NCBI RefSeq assembly: GCF_014892575.1
Contig: NZ_JADBGI010000024.1
Coordinates: 1-64,000 of the forward strand
Direction: 5' to 3'
DNA from: Nocardiopsis coralli
GTDB taxonomy: Bacteria > Actinomycetota > Actinomycetes > Streptosporangiales > Streptosporangiaceae
Length of the DNA stretch: 64,000 bases
Shown here in pieces: positions 51,294 through 63,021 of the stretch. The notes below the pieces were generated by a model, which saw nothing but the letters and a program-made list of their open reading frames with translations, ran no database searches and had not been told where the DNA came from. A program made the position numbers and the translations under genes. The stretch's first letter is position 1; every line of letters starts with the position of its first letter.

Positions 51294-54200
51294 TCAGCGG
51301 CGCAGGCGCAGACCCTTGGGGCTCACGTGGAAACCGGCCGCGACGAGGGCGGAGTCCAACGGCGTCCCGAACACCTCGCCGCCGTCGGCCTTGTCCACCG
51401 TGACCGAGTCCGGACCCCGCTCGCGCACCGCCGCCACCAGCGCCCGCGCCGCACGCTCCAGCAGCGCGGGCGGGGCACCGAACGTCGACGCCGTGCCCGA
51501 CGACAACCGCAGGTACAGCGTCGGCTCGCCCCCGTCCAGCACCACCAGCGCCCGCGCGGACGCCGACGGGCTCGACTCGCCCGCGGACGGCCACTTCAAC
51601 AGGCGCCCGTACGGGTTGGCCGGGTCGCTCGCCGCCAGCACCACCGGCTCCGACGGCCCGCCCGGGCCCTCGCCGGCGAGCGGGCGCAGCCGGTCCACCG
51701 CCCCCGGTGAGGCGAACTGCGCACCGCCCAGGCCCTCGACGAAGTAACCCCGCCGCACCCGGCCGGACTCCTCCAGCGAACGCAGGACCTGGTACTCCTC
51801 CCGGCCCAGGCCGCCGCCCCGCTCGCCCGGCGCCAGCAGGCCGTAGGCGTCCAGCCGGGCCTCCACCCGCGCGAGCACCCGCCGCGTGGGGTCGGGCTCC
51901 GGTTCGGGCAGCAGCGACCACCGCCCCGCCGCCGTGGGCGGGCCCGACCGCGACGGCATCACCGGGCGCGACCGGCGCCCGCCCCGCGAGGGGGTCCGCC
52001 TCCGCGCCGCCGGGGAACCCGAGCCCAACCGCACCCGCAGCGGGGCCATCGAGTCGTTGGTGGCCCGGGCCGCCCACACCAGCTCCCACAGCGCCCGCAC
52101 CAGATCCCCGTCGGAGACCGTCGTGTCCACCGCGCGCGCCACCCGGTCGGAGACGTCACGGAAGAACATCCCGCCCCCGCCCGAGAGCACCTCCAGGACC
52201 GCCGCGGCCACGTCGTCCCCCTCCGGCAGCGGTGCCGGGTCCGGCAACAGCAACGGTGCCTCGTCGGCCGGGACCAGATACACCCGCCCGTCGCCCCCGG
52301 GCAGCTCGCCCGCCCCGGCCCACACCACCTCGCCGGCCTGCGTGAGCTCGTCCAACAACGCCGGGGTGTACCCCTCGACCCGGGACGGCAGCACCGAGGT
52401 CTCCAGCTCCGAGGCGAGCACCGCCTCCCCGCGCAACGCCTCCACCGCCGAGAACACCGCGTCCGGCCCCCGCAACCGCTCGCCCGGAACCGCGTTCTGC
52501 CACAGCGGCACGAACCGGGCCAGGACCGCGGGCGCCACCGGCTCGGCCTCACCCCGCAAGCGGGCGATCGACCCCCGGCGGAGACGGCGCAGCACCTCGG
52601 TCCCGCACCACTCCTCGCCCCGGCCACCCGGACGGAACCCGCCGCGGGTCACCCGCCCGTCCGCCGCCAGCGACCGCAGCACACCCTCCACGACGTCCTC
52701 CGGCAGCCCCCACCGCCGCGCCGCCTCACCCGACGTGAACGGCCCGTGCGTGCGCGCGTACCGCGACACCAGATCCCCGCGCGGGTCGGCCACCGGTTCC
52801 AGGAACGCCGCCGGGATCCCCTCCGGCAACACCGCACCGGCCCCGTCCCGCAACCGGGCGGCGTCCTCGACCGCGGCCCAGCGCTCCTCACCGCCGACCC
52901 GCACCCGGAACACCCGTCCCTGCTCGGCCAACCCCGCCAACCACCCCGGGTCGGCCCCGCGCTCGACCGCCTCCTCCGTGCTCAGCGGCCCCACCTCGCG
53001 CAACAGGTCGGCCAGGGCCTCCGAACCCGGAACCGGGGCGTCCAGCCGCTGCAGCCCCGCCTCGACCTCCTCCACCACCCGCGGGTCCAGCAGCTCCCGC
53101 AGGTCGGCCTCGCCCAACAGGTCCCGCAGCAGCGACGTGTCCAGCGTCAAAGCCTGCGCCCGCGACTCCGCCGCTGGGGCGTCGCCCTCGTACAGGAACG
53201 CCGCCGTGTAGTCCATCAACAGCGAGCGTGCGAACGGCGACGGGTGATCGGTACGCACCTCCACCACGCGTGTGCGCCGCTCCCGGATCGACCGGAGGAC
53301 CTCCACCAGCGCCGGAACGTCGAACACGTCCCGCAGGCACTCGCGCACCGTCTCCAACACGATCGGGAACGACCCGTACTGCCCAGCCACCGACAACAGG
53401 TGCTGCGAGCGCAACCGCTGCTGCCACAACGGCATCCGCCGGTCGGGACGCTGGCGCGGCAGCAGCAGCGCCCGGGCCGCGCACTCCCGGAACCTGGCCG
53501 CGAACAGCGCCGACCCGGTCAGCTCCTGCGTCACCAGGTCGGTCACCGCGTCCGGGTCCAACGACACCAGGTCCGCCAGCTCCCGCGAGAGCGCGCCCGG
53601 ATCGTGCTCGACGTCGGGCAGGCGCAGCACGATCCCGTCGTCGCCGTGCACCGCCTGCGCGTCCACCCCGAACCGCTCCCGCAACCGGGACCCCAGCGCC
53701 AGCGCCCACGGCGCGTGCACGCGAGCCCCCAACGGCGAGTGCACCACCACCCGCCAGTCGCCCACCTGGTCGCGGAAGTGCTCGACCACCACCGTGCGGT
53801 CGTCGGGCACCTCCCCGGTCGCCTCGCGCTGCTCCGACAGGTAACCCAGCAGGTTGTCTGCGGCCCAGGTGTCCAACCCCGACCCCTCGGCCCACCCCCG
53901 CGCCTCGTCGGGTTCGGCCGCGGCCAGCTCGCGCACCGTCGCGCCCACCGCACGCCCCAGCTCCGCCGGGCGCCCCTGCGAGTCGGCCTTCCAGAACGGC
54001 ATCCGACCCGGGCGCCCCGGCGCGGGGGAGACCATGACCCGGTCGGCGGTGATCGCGTCGATGCGCCACGACGTCGACCCCAGCACGAAGACGTCGCCCA
54101 CCCGCGACTCGTAGACCATCTCCTCGTCCAGCTCACCCACCCGCGTGGGCGCGCGGCCGCTGCCCGAACCGGACAGGTGCACACCGTACAGACCGCGGTC

Positions 54201-55817
54201 GGGGATGGTCCCGCCGCTGATCACCGCCAGCCGCTGCGCACCCGGCCGCGACCGCAGCACGTCGGCGTCGCGGTCCCACACCACCCGCGGCCGCAGCTCC
54301 GCGAACTCGTCGGAGGGGTAACGGCCCGACACCATGTCCAGCACCGACTCCAGAACCCCGTCGGTGATCTCCGCGAAGGGAGCCGCGCCCCGCACGGTCT
54401 CCGCCAGCCCGGCCACCGTCCACTCGTCCATCGCGACCATCGCCACGATCTGTTGCGCGAGCACGTCGAGCGGGTTGGAGGGCATCGACAGTTCCTCGAT
54501 CGCCCCCTCGCGCATACGCCCGGTCACCACCGTCGTCGCGAGCAGGTCGCCCCGGAACTGCGGCAGGAACACCCCGCGCGAGGTCTCGCCGACCTGGTGC
54601 CCGGCCCGCCCCACGCGCTGCAGGCCGCTCGCCACCGACGGGGGCGACGACACCTGGACCACCAGGTCGACCGCGCCCATGTCCACACCCAGCTCCAGGC
54701 TCGACGTGGCCACCACACAGGGCAGGCGCCCGGCCTTGAGGTCGTCCTCGATGATCTCCCGCTCGGCCTTGGACATCGACCCGTGGTGGGCGCGCGCCAC
54801 GACCGCCTCCGCGCCCCGGCTCTGGCCCGCCTGCCCGATGACCAGCGCCGTCATCTCCTCGTCCGGCAGCTCCACCCCGAGGCGATCCGCGTGCAGGTCG
54901 TTCAGGCGCGCACACAGGCGCTCGGCCGTGCGCCGCCCGTTGGTGAACACGATCGTGGACCGGTGTTCGAGCACCAGGTCGAGCACCCGACGCTCCAGGT
55001 GCGGCCACACCGAACCCCGGCTCATACCCTGCTCGCCCGAGCGCGCGTCACGGCCGGCGGCGGGGTCGGGCGCCTCGCCGGGCTCCTCCAGGTCCGGGAC
55101 GGGCGCCTCCACCCGCAGGTCCATCGACGGGCGGTCCGGGGGAGCCACCACCTGCGCCCCGCCCAGGAAGCGGGCCACGACCTCGCGCGGGCGCACCGTC
55201 GCCGACAGCCCGATGCGCTGGGGCGGGTGCTCGGTCAGCGCACCCAACCGCTCCAGGCTCAGCGCCAGGTGCGCGCCCCGTTTGGTGCCGGCCAGGGCGT
55301 GCACCTCGTCGACGATGACGGTCTCGACGCCCGCCAGCCCTTCCCGGGCCCGCGAGGTCAGCACGAGGAACAGCGACTCCGGGGTCGTGATGAGCACGTC
55401 CGGCGGGTGCGTGGACATCCGGCGGCGTTCCTGGGCCGGGGTGTCCCCGGTGCGCACCCCCACGGTGACGGGGGAGACCTCCTGACCGGAGGCCTGCGCC
55501 TCGGTCAGGATGCCCGCCAGCGGGGCACGCAGGTTGCGTTCGATGTCCACGGCCAGGGCCTTGAGCGGGGACACGTACAGCACCCGGCACCGGCGCGCGC
55601 GGTCCTCGGGCACCGGCTCGGCCACCAGCCGGTCCAGCGACCACAGGAAGGCCGACAGCGTCTTGCCCGAACCCGTGGGCGCCACGACCAGGGTGTCCTC
55701 ACCCCGGGAGATGGCGTCCCACGCCTGGTGCTGCGCGGGCGTGGCCCCGTCGGGGAAGGCGTACTCGAACCAGGTGCGGGTGGCCGGCCCGAACCGTTCC
55801 AGAGGGTCGCTGCTCAT
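51294..55817 (-). CDS. lhr: Lhr-type ATP-dependent helicase
   Basis: 1507 residues, superfamily-2 helicase linked to DNA damage response. Q motif TPAQHQAWDAI, Walker A VVAPTGSGKTLSAF, DEVH box in VIVDEVHALAG, LSATVRP, FTNGRRTAERL, SSLELGVDMGAVDLVVQV and QRVGRAGHQ in the first 500 residues; the Lhr-core winged helix and beta-barrel domains follow, plus the long C-terminal extension found in actinobacterial Lhr. ATG at 55817 lacks a strong ribosome site. Upstream of and divergent from DUF3046-recA. Confidence 0.95.
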   Translation of the reverse strand: MSSDPLERFGPATRTWFEYAFPDGATPAQHQAWDAISRGEDTLVVAPTGSGKTLSAFLWSLDRLVAEPVPEDRARRCRVLYVSPLKALAVDIERNLRAPLAGILTEAQASGQEVSPVTVGVRTGDTPAQERRRMSTHPPDVLITTPESLFLVLTSRAREGLAGVETVIVDEVHALAGTKRGAHLALSLERLGALTEHPPQRIGLSATVRPREVVARFLGGAQVVAPPDRPSMDLRVEAPVPDLEEPGEAPDPAAGRDARSGEQGMSRGSVWPHLERRVLDLVLEHRSTIVFTNGRRTAERLCARLNDLHADRLGVELPDEEMTALVIGQAGQSRGAEAVVARAHHGSMSKAEREIIEDDLKAGRLPCVVATSSLELGVDMGAVDLVVQVSSPPSVASGLQRVGRAGHQVGETSRGVFLPQFRGDLLATTVVTGRMREGAIEELSMPSNPLDVLAQQIVAMVAMDEWTVAGLAETVRGAAPFAEITDGVLESVLDMVSGRYPSDEFAELRPRVVWDRDADVLRSRPGAQRLAVISGGTIPDRGLYGVHLSGSGSGRAPTRVGELDEEMVYESRVGDVFVLGSTSWRIDAITADRVMVSPAPGRPGRMPFWKADSQGRPAELGRAVGATVRELAAAEPDEARGWAEGSGLDTWAADNLLGYLSEQREATGEVPDDRTVVVEHFRDQVGDWRVVVHSPLGARVHAPWALALGSRLRERFGVDAQAVHGDDGIVLRLPDVEHDPGALSRELADLVSLDPDAVTDLVTQELTGSALFAARFRECAARALLLPRQRPDRRMPLWQQRLRSQHLLSVAGQYGSFPIVLETVRECLRDVFDVPALVEVLRSIRERRTRVVEVRTDHPSPFARSLLMDYTAAFLYEGDAPAAESRAQALTLDTSLLRDLLGEADLRELLDPRVVEEVEAGLQRLDAPVPGSEALADLLREVGPLSTEEAVERGADPGWLAGLAEQGRVFRVRVGGEERWAAVEDAARLRDGAGAVLPEGIPAAFLEPVADPRGDLVSRYARTHGPFTSGEAARRWGLPEDVVEGVLRSLAADGRVTRGGFRPGGRGEEWCGTEVLRRLRRGSIARLRGEAEPVAPAVLARFVPLWQNAVPGERLRGPDAVFSAVEALRGEAVLASELETSVLPSRVEGYTPALLDELTQAGEVVWAGAGELPGGDGRVYLVPADEAPLLLPDPAPLPEGDDVAAAVLEVLSGGGGMFFRDVSDRVARAVDTTVSDGDLVRALWELVWAARATNDSMAPLRVRLGSGSPAARRRTPSRGGRRSRPVMPSRSGPPTAAGRWSLLPEPEPDPTRRVLARVEARLDAYGLLAPGERGGGLGREEYQVLRSLEESGRVRRGYFVEGLGGAQFASPGAVDRLRPLAGEGPGGPSEPVVLAASDPANPYGRLLKWPSAGESSPSASARALVVLDGGEPTLYLRLSSGTASTFGAPPALLERAARALVAAVRERGPDSVTVDKADGGEVFGTPLDSALVAAGFHVSPKGLRLRR

Positions 55818-55881
55818 CGGGCCAGTGTGACCCGCGCCCCCGACATTCGTCAGCAGGGCCGGGGCGGACGCGCCGATCACC

Positions 55882-55895
55882 GATACTGGGGCCGA
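55882..55895 (+). promoter_or_regulatory. -10 element of leaderless DUF3046 gene
   Basis: GATACT (55882-55887) with seven bases to the ATG at 55895, consistent with a leaderless transcript; no ribosome site. Confidence 0.45.
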
Positions 55896-56089
55896 TGCGA
55901 CTCACGCTCTTCTGGAACAACATGCACACACAGTTCGGCGAGGCCTACGCCGAGAGCCTCGCCAAGGACTACGTCATCGAACAGCTCGGCTCGCGCACGG
56001 TGGAGCAGGCCCTGGCCGACGGCGTCTCGGCCAAGGAGGTCTGGAGGGCGGTGTGTGACGCGTTCGACCTTCCGGCCTCGGCCCGCTGA
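55895..56089 (+). CDS. DUF3046 family protein
   Basis: 64 residues, MRLTLFWNNMHTQFGEAYAESLAKDYVIEQLGSRTVEQAL... This small helical family is found immediately before recA in many actinobacteria; function unknown. The spacing to the -10 and lack of a ribosome site suggest leaderless translation. Confidence 0.9.
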   Translation: MRLTLFWNNMHTQFGEAYAESLAKDYVIEQLGSRTVEQALADGVSAKEVWRAVCDAFDLPASAR

Positions 56090-56145
56090 GCGGGACGGCC
56101 CGTGGTGCCGCCTTCCCCGAACCACATGGAGTTCGCACGGTAATC

Positions 56146-56157
56146 GAACAGGGGTTC
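56146..56157. promoter_or_regulatory. LexA (SOS) box of recA
   Basis: GAAC-AGGG-GTTC, perfect to the actinobacterial SOS consensus GAAC-N4-GTTC, followed four bases later by TAGTGT as a -10 (56161-56166). Places recA under LexA repression. Confidence 0.9.
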
Positions 56158-56269
56158 GGGTAGTGTGGGTTGTCCACAGGCGGACGCCGAGCGTCGAGTT
56201 TTGTCGTACCGAGCGCGTAGCGTCAGGCCCATCATGAAGAAAAAGGCATCGACCCAACAGGGGAATCCC

Positions 56270-58685
<2,416 letters not shown>

Positions 58686-58693
<8 letters not shown>

Positions 58694-59258
58694 CCCGGGC
58701 GGCGTCCCTCAGGAGGCCCCCGAACCGGATCCGCCGGGCGGGCAGCACGGTCCGCCCGGCGAGGACCCCGAGGCCAAGGCCCGGGGCCTGTGTCTGCGCA
58801 TGCTCACCCACAGCCCGCGCACCCGCGCCCAGCTCGAACGCGCCCTCCTGCGCCGCGGGTTCGAGGAGGAGGTCGTGGCCTCGGTCCTGGGCACCTTCAG
58901 CGAGGCCGGTCTCATCGACGACCGGCTCTTCGCCGAGGCCTGGGTGTCCTCGCGCCACCACGGGCGGCGGTTGTCCCGCAAAGCCCTGGCGCGTGAACTG
59001 CGTACCCGCGGGATCGAGGAGGAGACCGTCCGCGAGGCCGTGGACGAGCTCTCCGACGAGGACGAGGAGGAGGCCGCCCGCGACCTGGCGCGCCGCAGCC
59101 TCCGGGGCTCCCGCGGCAAGGAGGAGCAGACCCGCGTGCGGCGGGCGCTCAGCGTCCTGGCCCGCCGCGGTTACTCGGCCGGGCTGTCCTACCGCGTGGT
59201 GCGGGAGGAGCTCGAGGCCGAGGGCGTGGACGTCGAACTCCACGACCCCGACCTGTGA
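58686..59258 (+). CDS. recX: Regulatory protein RecX
   Basis: 190 residues. RecX three-helix repeats are visible from about residue 32 (ARGLCLRMLTHSPRTRAQLERALLRRGFEEEVVASVLGTFSEAGLIDD...LARELRTRGIEEETVREAVDEL). The N-terminal 30 residues are Pro/Gly-rich. ATG at 58686 overlaps the recA end by eight bases, so translation is coupled. Modulates RecA filaments. Confidence 0.93.
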
Positions 59259-59276
59259 CCCAGGGGCTCCGCCGGA

Positions 59277-61436
59277 TCAGGTGCGGGTCGGGTCGCTCCC
59301 CGGCTGCGGGGAACCCGCGGAGTCCGGTTCCGCGGGCTCGGCGGTAGCCTCCCGGTCGGCCGGTGCCTGTGTGGTCCCGGGGCTCCCGTCCGCAGCGGGC
59401 GCGTCGGCGCCGGTCCCGTCGGAAGCCGGCTCCGTTGCGCCCGTCCCCGCACCAGCCGGGGTCTCCGGCGGCGAGGTGGTCAGCTCCAGCGCCGGAACGT
59501 CCGCCTCGAAACCGAACACCGCGGCGTAGAAGCCCAGCTCCGCCTCCAGAGCACGTGTGCGGGCCTCGGCACCGGCGAACCCGTGCCCCTCGCCCTCGAA
59601 CTCCAGCAGCGCGTGCTCCACGCCCCGCTCGCCCAGGCCGCGCGCCATCGCGGTGGCCTGGTCCGGGGTGACGACCTTGTCCTCCAGGCCCTGCAACAGC
59701 AGCACCGGGACGTCGATGTCTCCGACCCGGTTCACGGGCGAACGCTCCCGGTGGCTCTCCTCGAACCCGGGCAGCGGACCCACCAGCGTGTCCAGGAACC
59801 GCGACTCGAAGTCGTGCGTGCCCTCGGCGAAGCCCAGCAGATCCGTCACCCCGAACAGGGACACCCCGCACGCGAACGTGTCGCCGGCCAGCGCCAGCAG
59901 GGCCGTGAACCCGCCCGCGCTCGGACCCCGCACCGCGAGGCGCTCCGGGTCGGCCTCGCCGCCGTCCACCAGCGCCCGGGCCACGGCCGCGCAGTCCTCC
60001 ACGTCGACGACGCCCCACTGCTTGTGCAGGCGCTTGCGGTAGGACCGCCCGTAGCCCGTCGAACCGCCGTAGTTCACGTCGGCCACACCGATGCCGCGGC
60101 TCGTGAAGTAGGCCTTGACCAGGTCGAACTCGGACGTGGAGTGCGAGACCGGGCCGCCGTGCGCCCACACCACGAACGGCGCCGGGCCGTCGGAGTCCAC
60201 GTCCGGGTTGGTCGGCGGGTGGATCCGCACGTGCACCGGGGCGCCGTAGCGGCCGGTCATGGTCTGCTCCCGGGGCAACGACAGCAGGCCCTGCTCCGGC
60301 GGGTCCTGCATGGAACGGTGCAGCACCTCCACGGTCGAGGCCTCCGGGTCGATGCGCACCAGGCACGGGGGCGTGGTGGGGGAGGAGGCCACCGCCACCG
60401 CCGTGCGCCCGTCCGAGTGCAGCTGCGACCAGGTGGTCAGCTCGGTGCGCACCGGTTCCAGGTCCAGGGTGTCGGGGTCGTACACGCTCGGGGTCAGGTC
60501 GCCCTCGCCGTGCAGCGCCACCACACGCCCGGAGTCCAGCACCTGGAAGGAGCGGTGCCCCAGCCGGGCCGGCGGCGCGTGGAACTCCTCCTCGGCCGGG
60601 TACAGCGCGATCGGCTGCCCGGTCAGCCCCGCCTGGTACAGGTTCCAGAACCCGGGCCAGTCGGAGGCCACGTACAGGGTTCCGGCGTCCACCCACGCGG
60701 GCGAGACGACCGACTCGTCCACCCCGCCCTTGATCGTGTACTCGTCGCTCAGGGTGCCGCCGGTGAGGGTTCCCACCCGCAGTTCGGTGCCGTCCCAGGG
60801 CATACGCGGGTGGTTCCAGCGCACGTACGCCAGGTGCGTGCCGTCCGGCGACGGGGTCGGGGAGGCGTAGAAGTCCGAACCCGACGTGAGCTCGACGATC
60901 GAGGTGGGCTCACTGCTGCCGCGCCCGGACAGCGGCACGGTCACGATCGACCGGCGGGGCGCACCGCCGCCGACAGGGTGTTCCTCACACACGCACACGA
61001 GGCTCTTGCCGTCGGCGCTCAGCGCGGGATCGGCGTAACGCAGGCCCCGCTCCACCTCGGGCTCGGGTGTGAGCGGGACGGGCGTCCGGGACCCGCGGTC
61101 GAGCAGGTACAGGCGCTGGTCGTGGCCGCTCGCGAAGGCCACGCCCATCCGGACGAGGGCCTTGTCGTCGCGGCGGGGGACAGGCAGGTGGGAGCGCCCT
61201 CCGTACTCGTGCACGCGTGTGCCCACGCTCCAGGGCGCGGGCAAGAGGTCGGTGACGGTGCCGGTGCCGTCCCTGTGCATCAGGGTGGTGCGGCCGCCCT
61301 CCTCGGGGCGGTCCTCCTCCCACCAGACCTCGTCGCCCGCGACGCTGGGGAACGCCATCCGGCGGATCCCCCGTGCGACGTCACCGGCGCTGATGGGTGA
61401 CGGCCAGGAGCCGTGGGGGTGGGGTAGTTCAGACAT
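59277..61436 (-). CDS. S9-family prolyl oligopeptidase-like peptidase
   Basis: 719 residues: beta-propeller N-terminal half (DPALSADGKSLV, SPTPSPDGTHLAYV repeats) and alpha/beta hydrolase C-terminal half. Catalytic Ser in AVRGPSAGGF, Asp in LQGLEDKVVTPDQA, and His in FEGEGHGFAGAE. Cleaves short peptides; no signal peptide, so cytoplasmic. The last 70 residues (Pro/Ala/Thr/Gly) are a low-complexity tail not part of the fold. Convergent with recX (18 bases apart). Confidence 0.94.
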   Translation of the reverse strand: MSELPHPHGSWPSPISAGDVARGIRRMAFPSVAGDEVWWEEDRPEEGGRTTLMHRDGTGTVTDLLPAPWSVGTRVHEYGGRSHLPVPRRDDKALVRMGVAFASGHDQRLYLLDRGSRTPVPLTPEPEVERGLRYADPALSADGKSLVCVCEEHPVGGGAPRRSIVTVPLSGRGSSEPTSIVELTSGSDFYASPTPSPDGTHLAYVRWNHPRMPWDGTELRVGTLTGGTLSDEYTIKGGVDESVVSPAWVDAGTLYVASDWPGFWNLYQAGLTGQPIALYPAEEEFHAPPARLGHRSFQVLDSGRVVALHGEGDLTPSVYDPDTLDLEPVRTELTTWSQLHSDGRTAVAVASSPTTPPCLVRIDPEASTVEVLHRSMQDPPEQGLLSLPREQTMTGRYGAPVHVRIHPPTNPDVDSDGPAPFVVWAHGGPVSHSTSEFDLVKAYFTSRGIGVADVNYGGSTGYGRSYRKRLHKQWGVVDVEDCAAVARALVDGGEADPERLAVRGPSAGGFTALLALAGDTFACGVSLFGVTDLLGFAEGTHDFESRFLDTLVGPLPGFEESHRERSPVNRVGDIDVPVLLLQGLEDKVVTPDQATAMARGLGERGVEHALLEFEGEGHGFAGAEARTRALEAELGFYAAVFGFEADVPALELTTSPPETPAGAGTGATEPASDGTGADAPAADGSPGTTQAPADREATAEPAEPDSAGSPQPGSDPTRT

Positions 61437-61742
61437 GTCCCGCTCAGGATCGGTCGTGGGTTCGTTTCAGGTGACATGTCGACCATAGCCAGCCGCGGAC
61501 ACCTGTGTGCATTGTTGGCCTCCTGTGAGTGGAAACGGCCTCCATGCAGGTGACACGATGGTTCTCGTACGCACACGTCGGGTATCGTTCCCGATTCGTG
61601 ACGCCTGTGACACAGCCAGGGCACGGGCTGCGGTCTATGCTTTCGCGGATGTCACGTTGGTGACCGCCGGTCATGCAGGGCCTGCGACCCGGGTCGCTCG
61701 CCGCCGGCCGTTGTCACCTCACTGCTAGAGAGGATGCCAGCG
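61437..61742. other. Intergenic region upstream of the TAXI operon
   Basis: 306 bases between divergent genes. Contains TATGCT (61636-61641), a possible -10, and the palindrome GTCAC-GTTG-GTGAC (61651-61664). No coding sequence is supported. Confidence 0.5.
61651..61664. promoter_or_regulatory. Palindrome GTCAC-N4-GTGAC near the TAXI promoter
   Basis: Perfect five-base arms, 10 bases downstream of the -10-like TATGCT and 78 bases before the binding protein. Operator candidate; regulator unknown. Confidence 0.3.
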
Positions 61743-62777
61743 ATGAGCAAGGGACGCAGGATCCGCGCCTCCGTGGCCGTCGCCGCGGCGGGTGCGCTCG
61801 CCCTGTCCGCCTGCACGCCCCCCGAAGAGGCGGACGGTCCGGGGAACGAAGCCGACGACACCCAGTTCCTCCGGCTCGCGACGGGCTCCACGGGCGGCAC
61901 CTACTACCCGCTCGGCGGCGAGATCGCCCAGCTGTGGGGTGAGCACATCGAGGGTGTCCAGGTCGACACGTTCCCGACCGGTGCTTCGGTGCAGAACCTC
62001 CGCGCTCTGGAGGGCGAGACCGAGGACGAGGAAGAGGGCCAGATCGACCAGGTCGAGCTCATCATGTCGGTCAACGGCGTGGCGATGCAGGCCAAGGAGA
62101 GCGTGGGTCCCTTCGAGGACCAGCCGCTCGAGGACCCCGACGACGTCTTCTTCCTCGGCAACATCTACCCCGAGGTCATGCAGGTCGTCGTGCTCGCCGA
62201 CTCCGACATCGAGTCGATCGGGGACCTGGACGGCGCCAACGTCGAGATCGGCCCGGCCGGCAGCGGCACCGAGGTCGCCGCGCGGGACATCCTCGATGTC
62301 TACGGCATCGACGCCGACGAGGACATCAACACCTTCGACAGCGACTTCGGCGACGCGGCCACCGCGCTCGGCGACGAGCAGGTCGACGCGGCGTTCGGCA
62401 TCCTCTCGGTCCCGGCCGCCGGCATCGAGGAGATCTCCGCCAACAACGACGTCCGTCTCCTGCCGATCGAGGGCGAGGAGGCCGAGGAGCTCCAGGAGGT
62501 CGACGAGAGCTACGACCTCATGGACGTCGAGGGCGGCACCTACAGCGGTCAGGACGAGGACGTCACCACCCTGACCCAGTGGGCCTCGCTGTACAGCACC
62601 GGTTCGCTCGACGACGAGACCGCCTACGAGCTGACCCGCGTGATGTACGAGCACGCCGACGAGCTCGGCCACGCCGTCGGTGACCAGGTGCAGCTGGACA
62701 CGGCCCTGGACGCCCAGGGACCGATGGAGCTGCACCCCGGTGCCCAGCAGTTCTACGAGGACGAGGGCGTTCTGTAG
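61743..62777 (+). CDS. TAXI-family TRAP transporter solute-binding lipoprotein
   Basis: 344 residues. Lipobox LALSAC gives a membrane-anchored extracellular protein. TAXI motifs: LATGSTGGTYYPLGGEIAQLW, PTGASVQNLRAL, IGDLDGANVEIGPAGSGTEVAARDIL. ATG 61743 has GAGAGG about ten bases upstream; another ATG at 61734 overlaps the ribosome site. Probably imports a dicarboxylate or amino-acid-like anion with the downstream permease; a hairpin lies between the two. Confidence 0.92.
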   Translation: MSKGRRIRASVAVAAAGALALSACTPPEEADGPGNEADDTQFLRLATGSTGGTYYPLGGEIAQLWGEHIEGVQVDTFPTGASVQNLRALEGETEDEEEGQIDQVELIMSVNGVAMQAKESVGPFEDQPLEDPDDVFFLGNIYPEVMQVVVLADSDIESIGDLDGANVEIGPAGSGTEVAARDILDVYGIDADEDINTFDSDFGDAATALGDEQVDAAFGILSVPAAGIEEISANNDVRLLPIEGEEAEELQEVDESYDLMDVEGGTYSGQDEDVTTLTQWASLYSTGSLDDETAYELTRVMYEHADELGHAVGDQVQLDTALDAQGPMELHPGAQQFYEDEGVL

Positions 62778-62838
62778 CCACCCGCCCTCGGACGTGCCGT
62801 GCGCACGTCTGCCCTGGAACGAGGGACCCCCATCCCAT

Positions 62839-62869
62839 CAGGGCCGCCCGTCGCCAACGGGCGGCCCTG
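62839..62869 (+). terminator. Hairpin between the TAXI binding protein and TRAP permease genes
   Basis: Perfect 13-base arms CAGGGCCGCCCGT and ACGGGCGGCCCTG with a five-base loop, 62 bases past the stop. Without a T-run it may attenuate rather than end transcription. Confidence 0.75.
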
Positions 62870-63021
62870 AGCTGTGAGGAGTTCCGGGGCGCACCGCACC
62901 CTTCGGCCCGGTGTGACCGCGGGCCTGGGGTGGGAATGTTTGTCTGGATCCGAGAGGGGCCCGCGCGGCCTCTCTCCCGTGGTGAGTGGCGGGCGATCCC
63001 CGCCGAGTGAAGGATGGGGCG

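Noticed and set aside
56119..56135. Second palindrome GAAC-N8-GTTC upstream of recA
   Set aside because: Spacer of eight does not fit LexA; probably coincidental.
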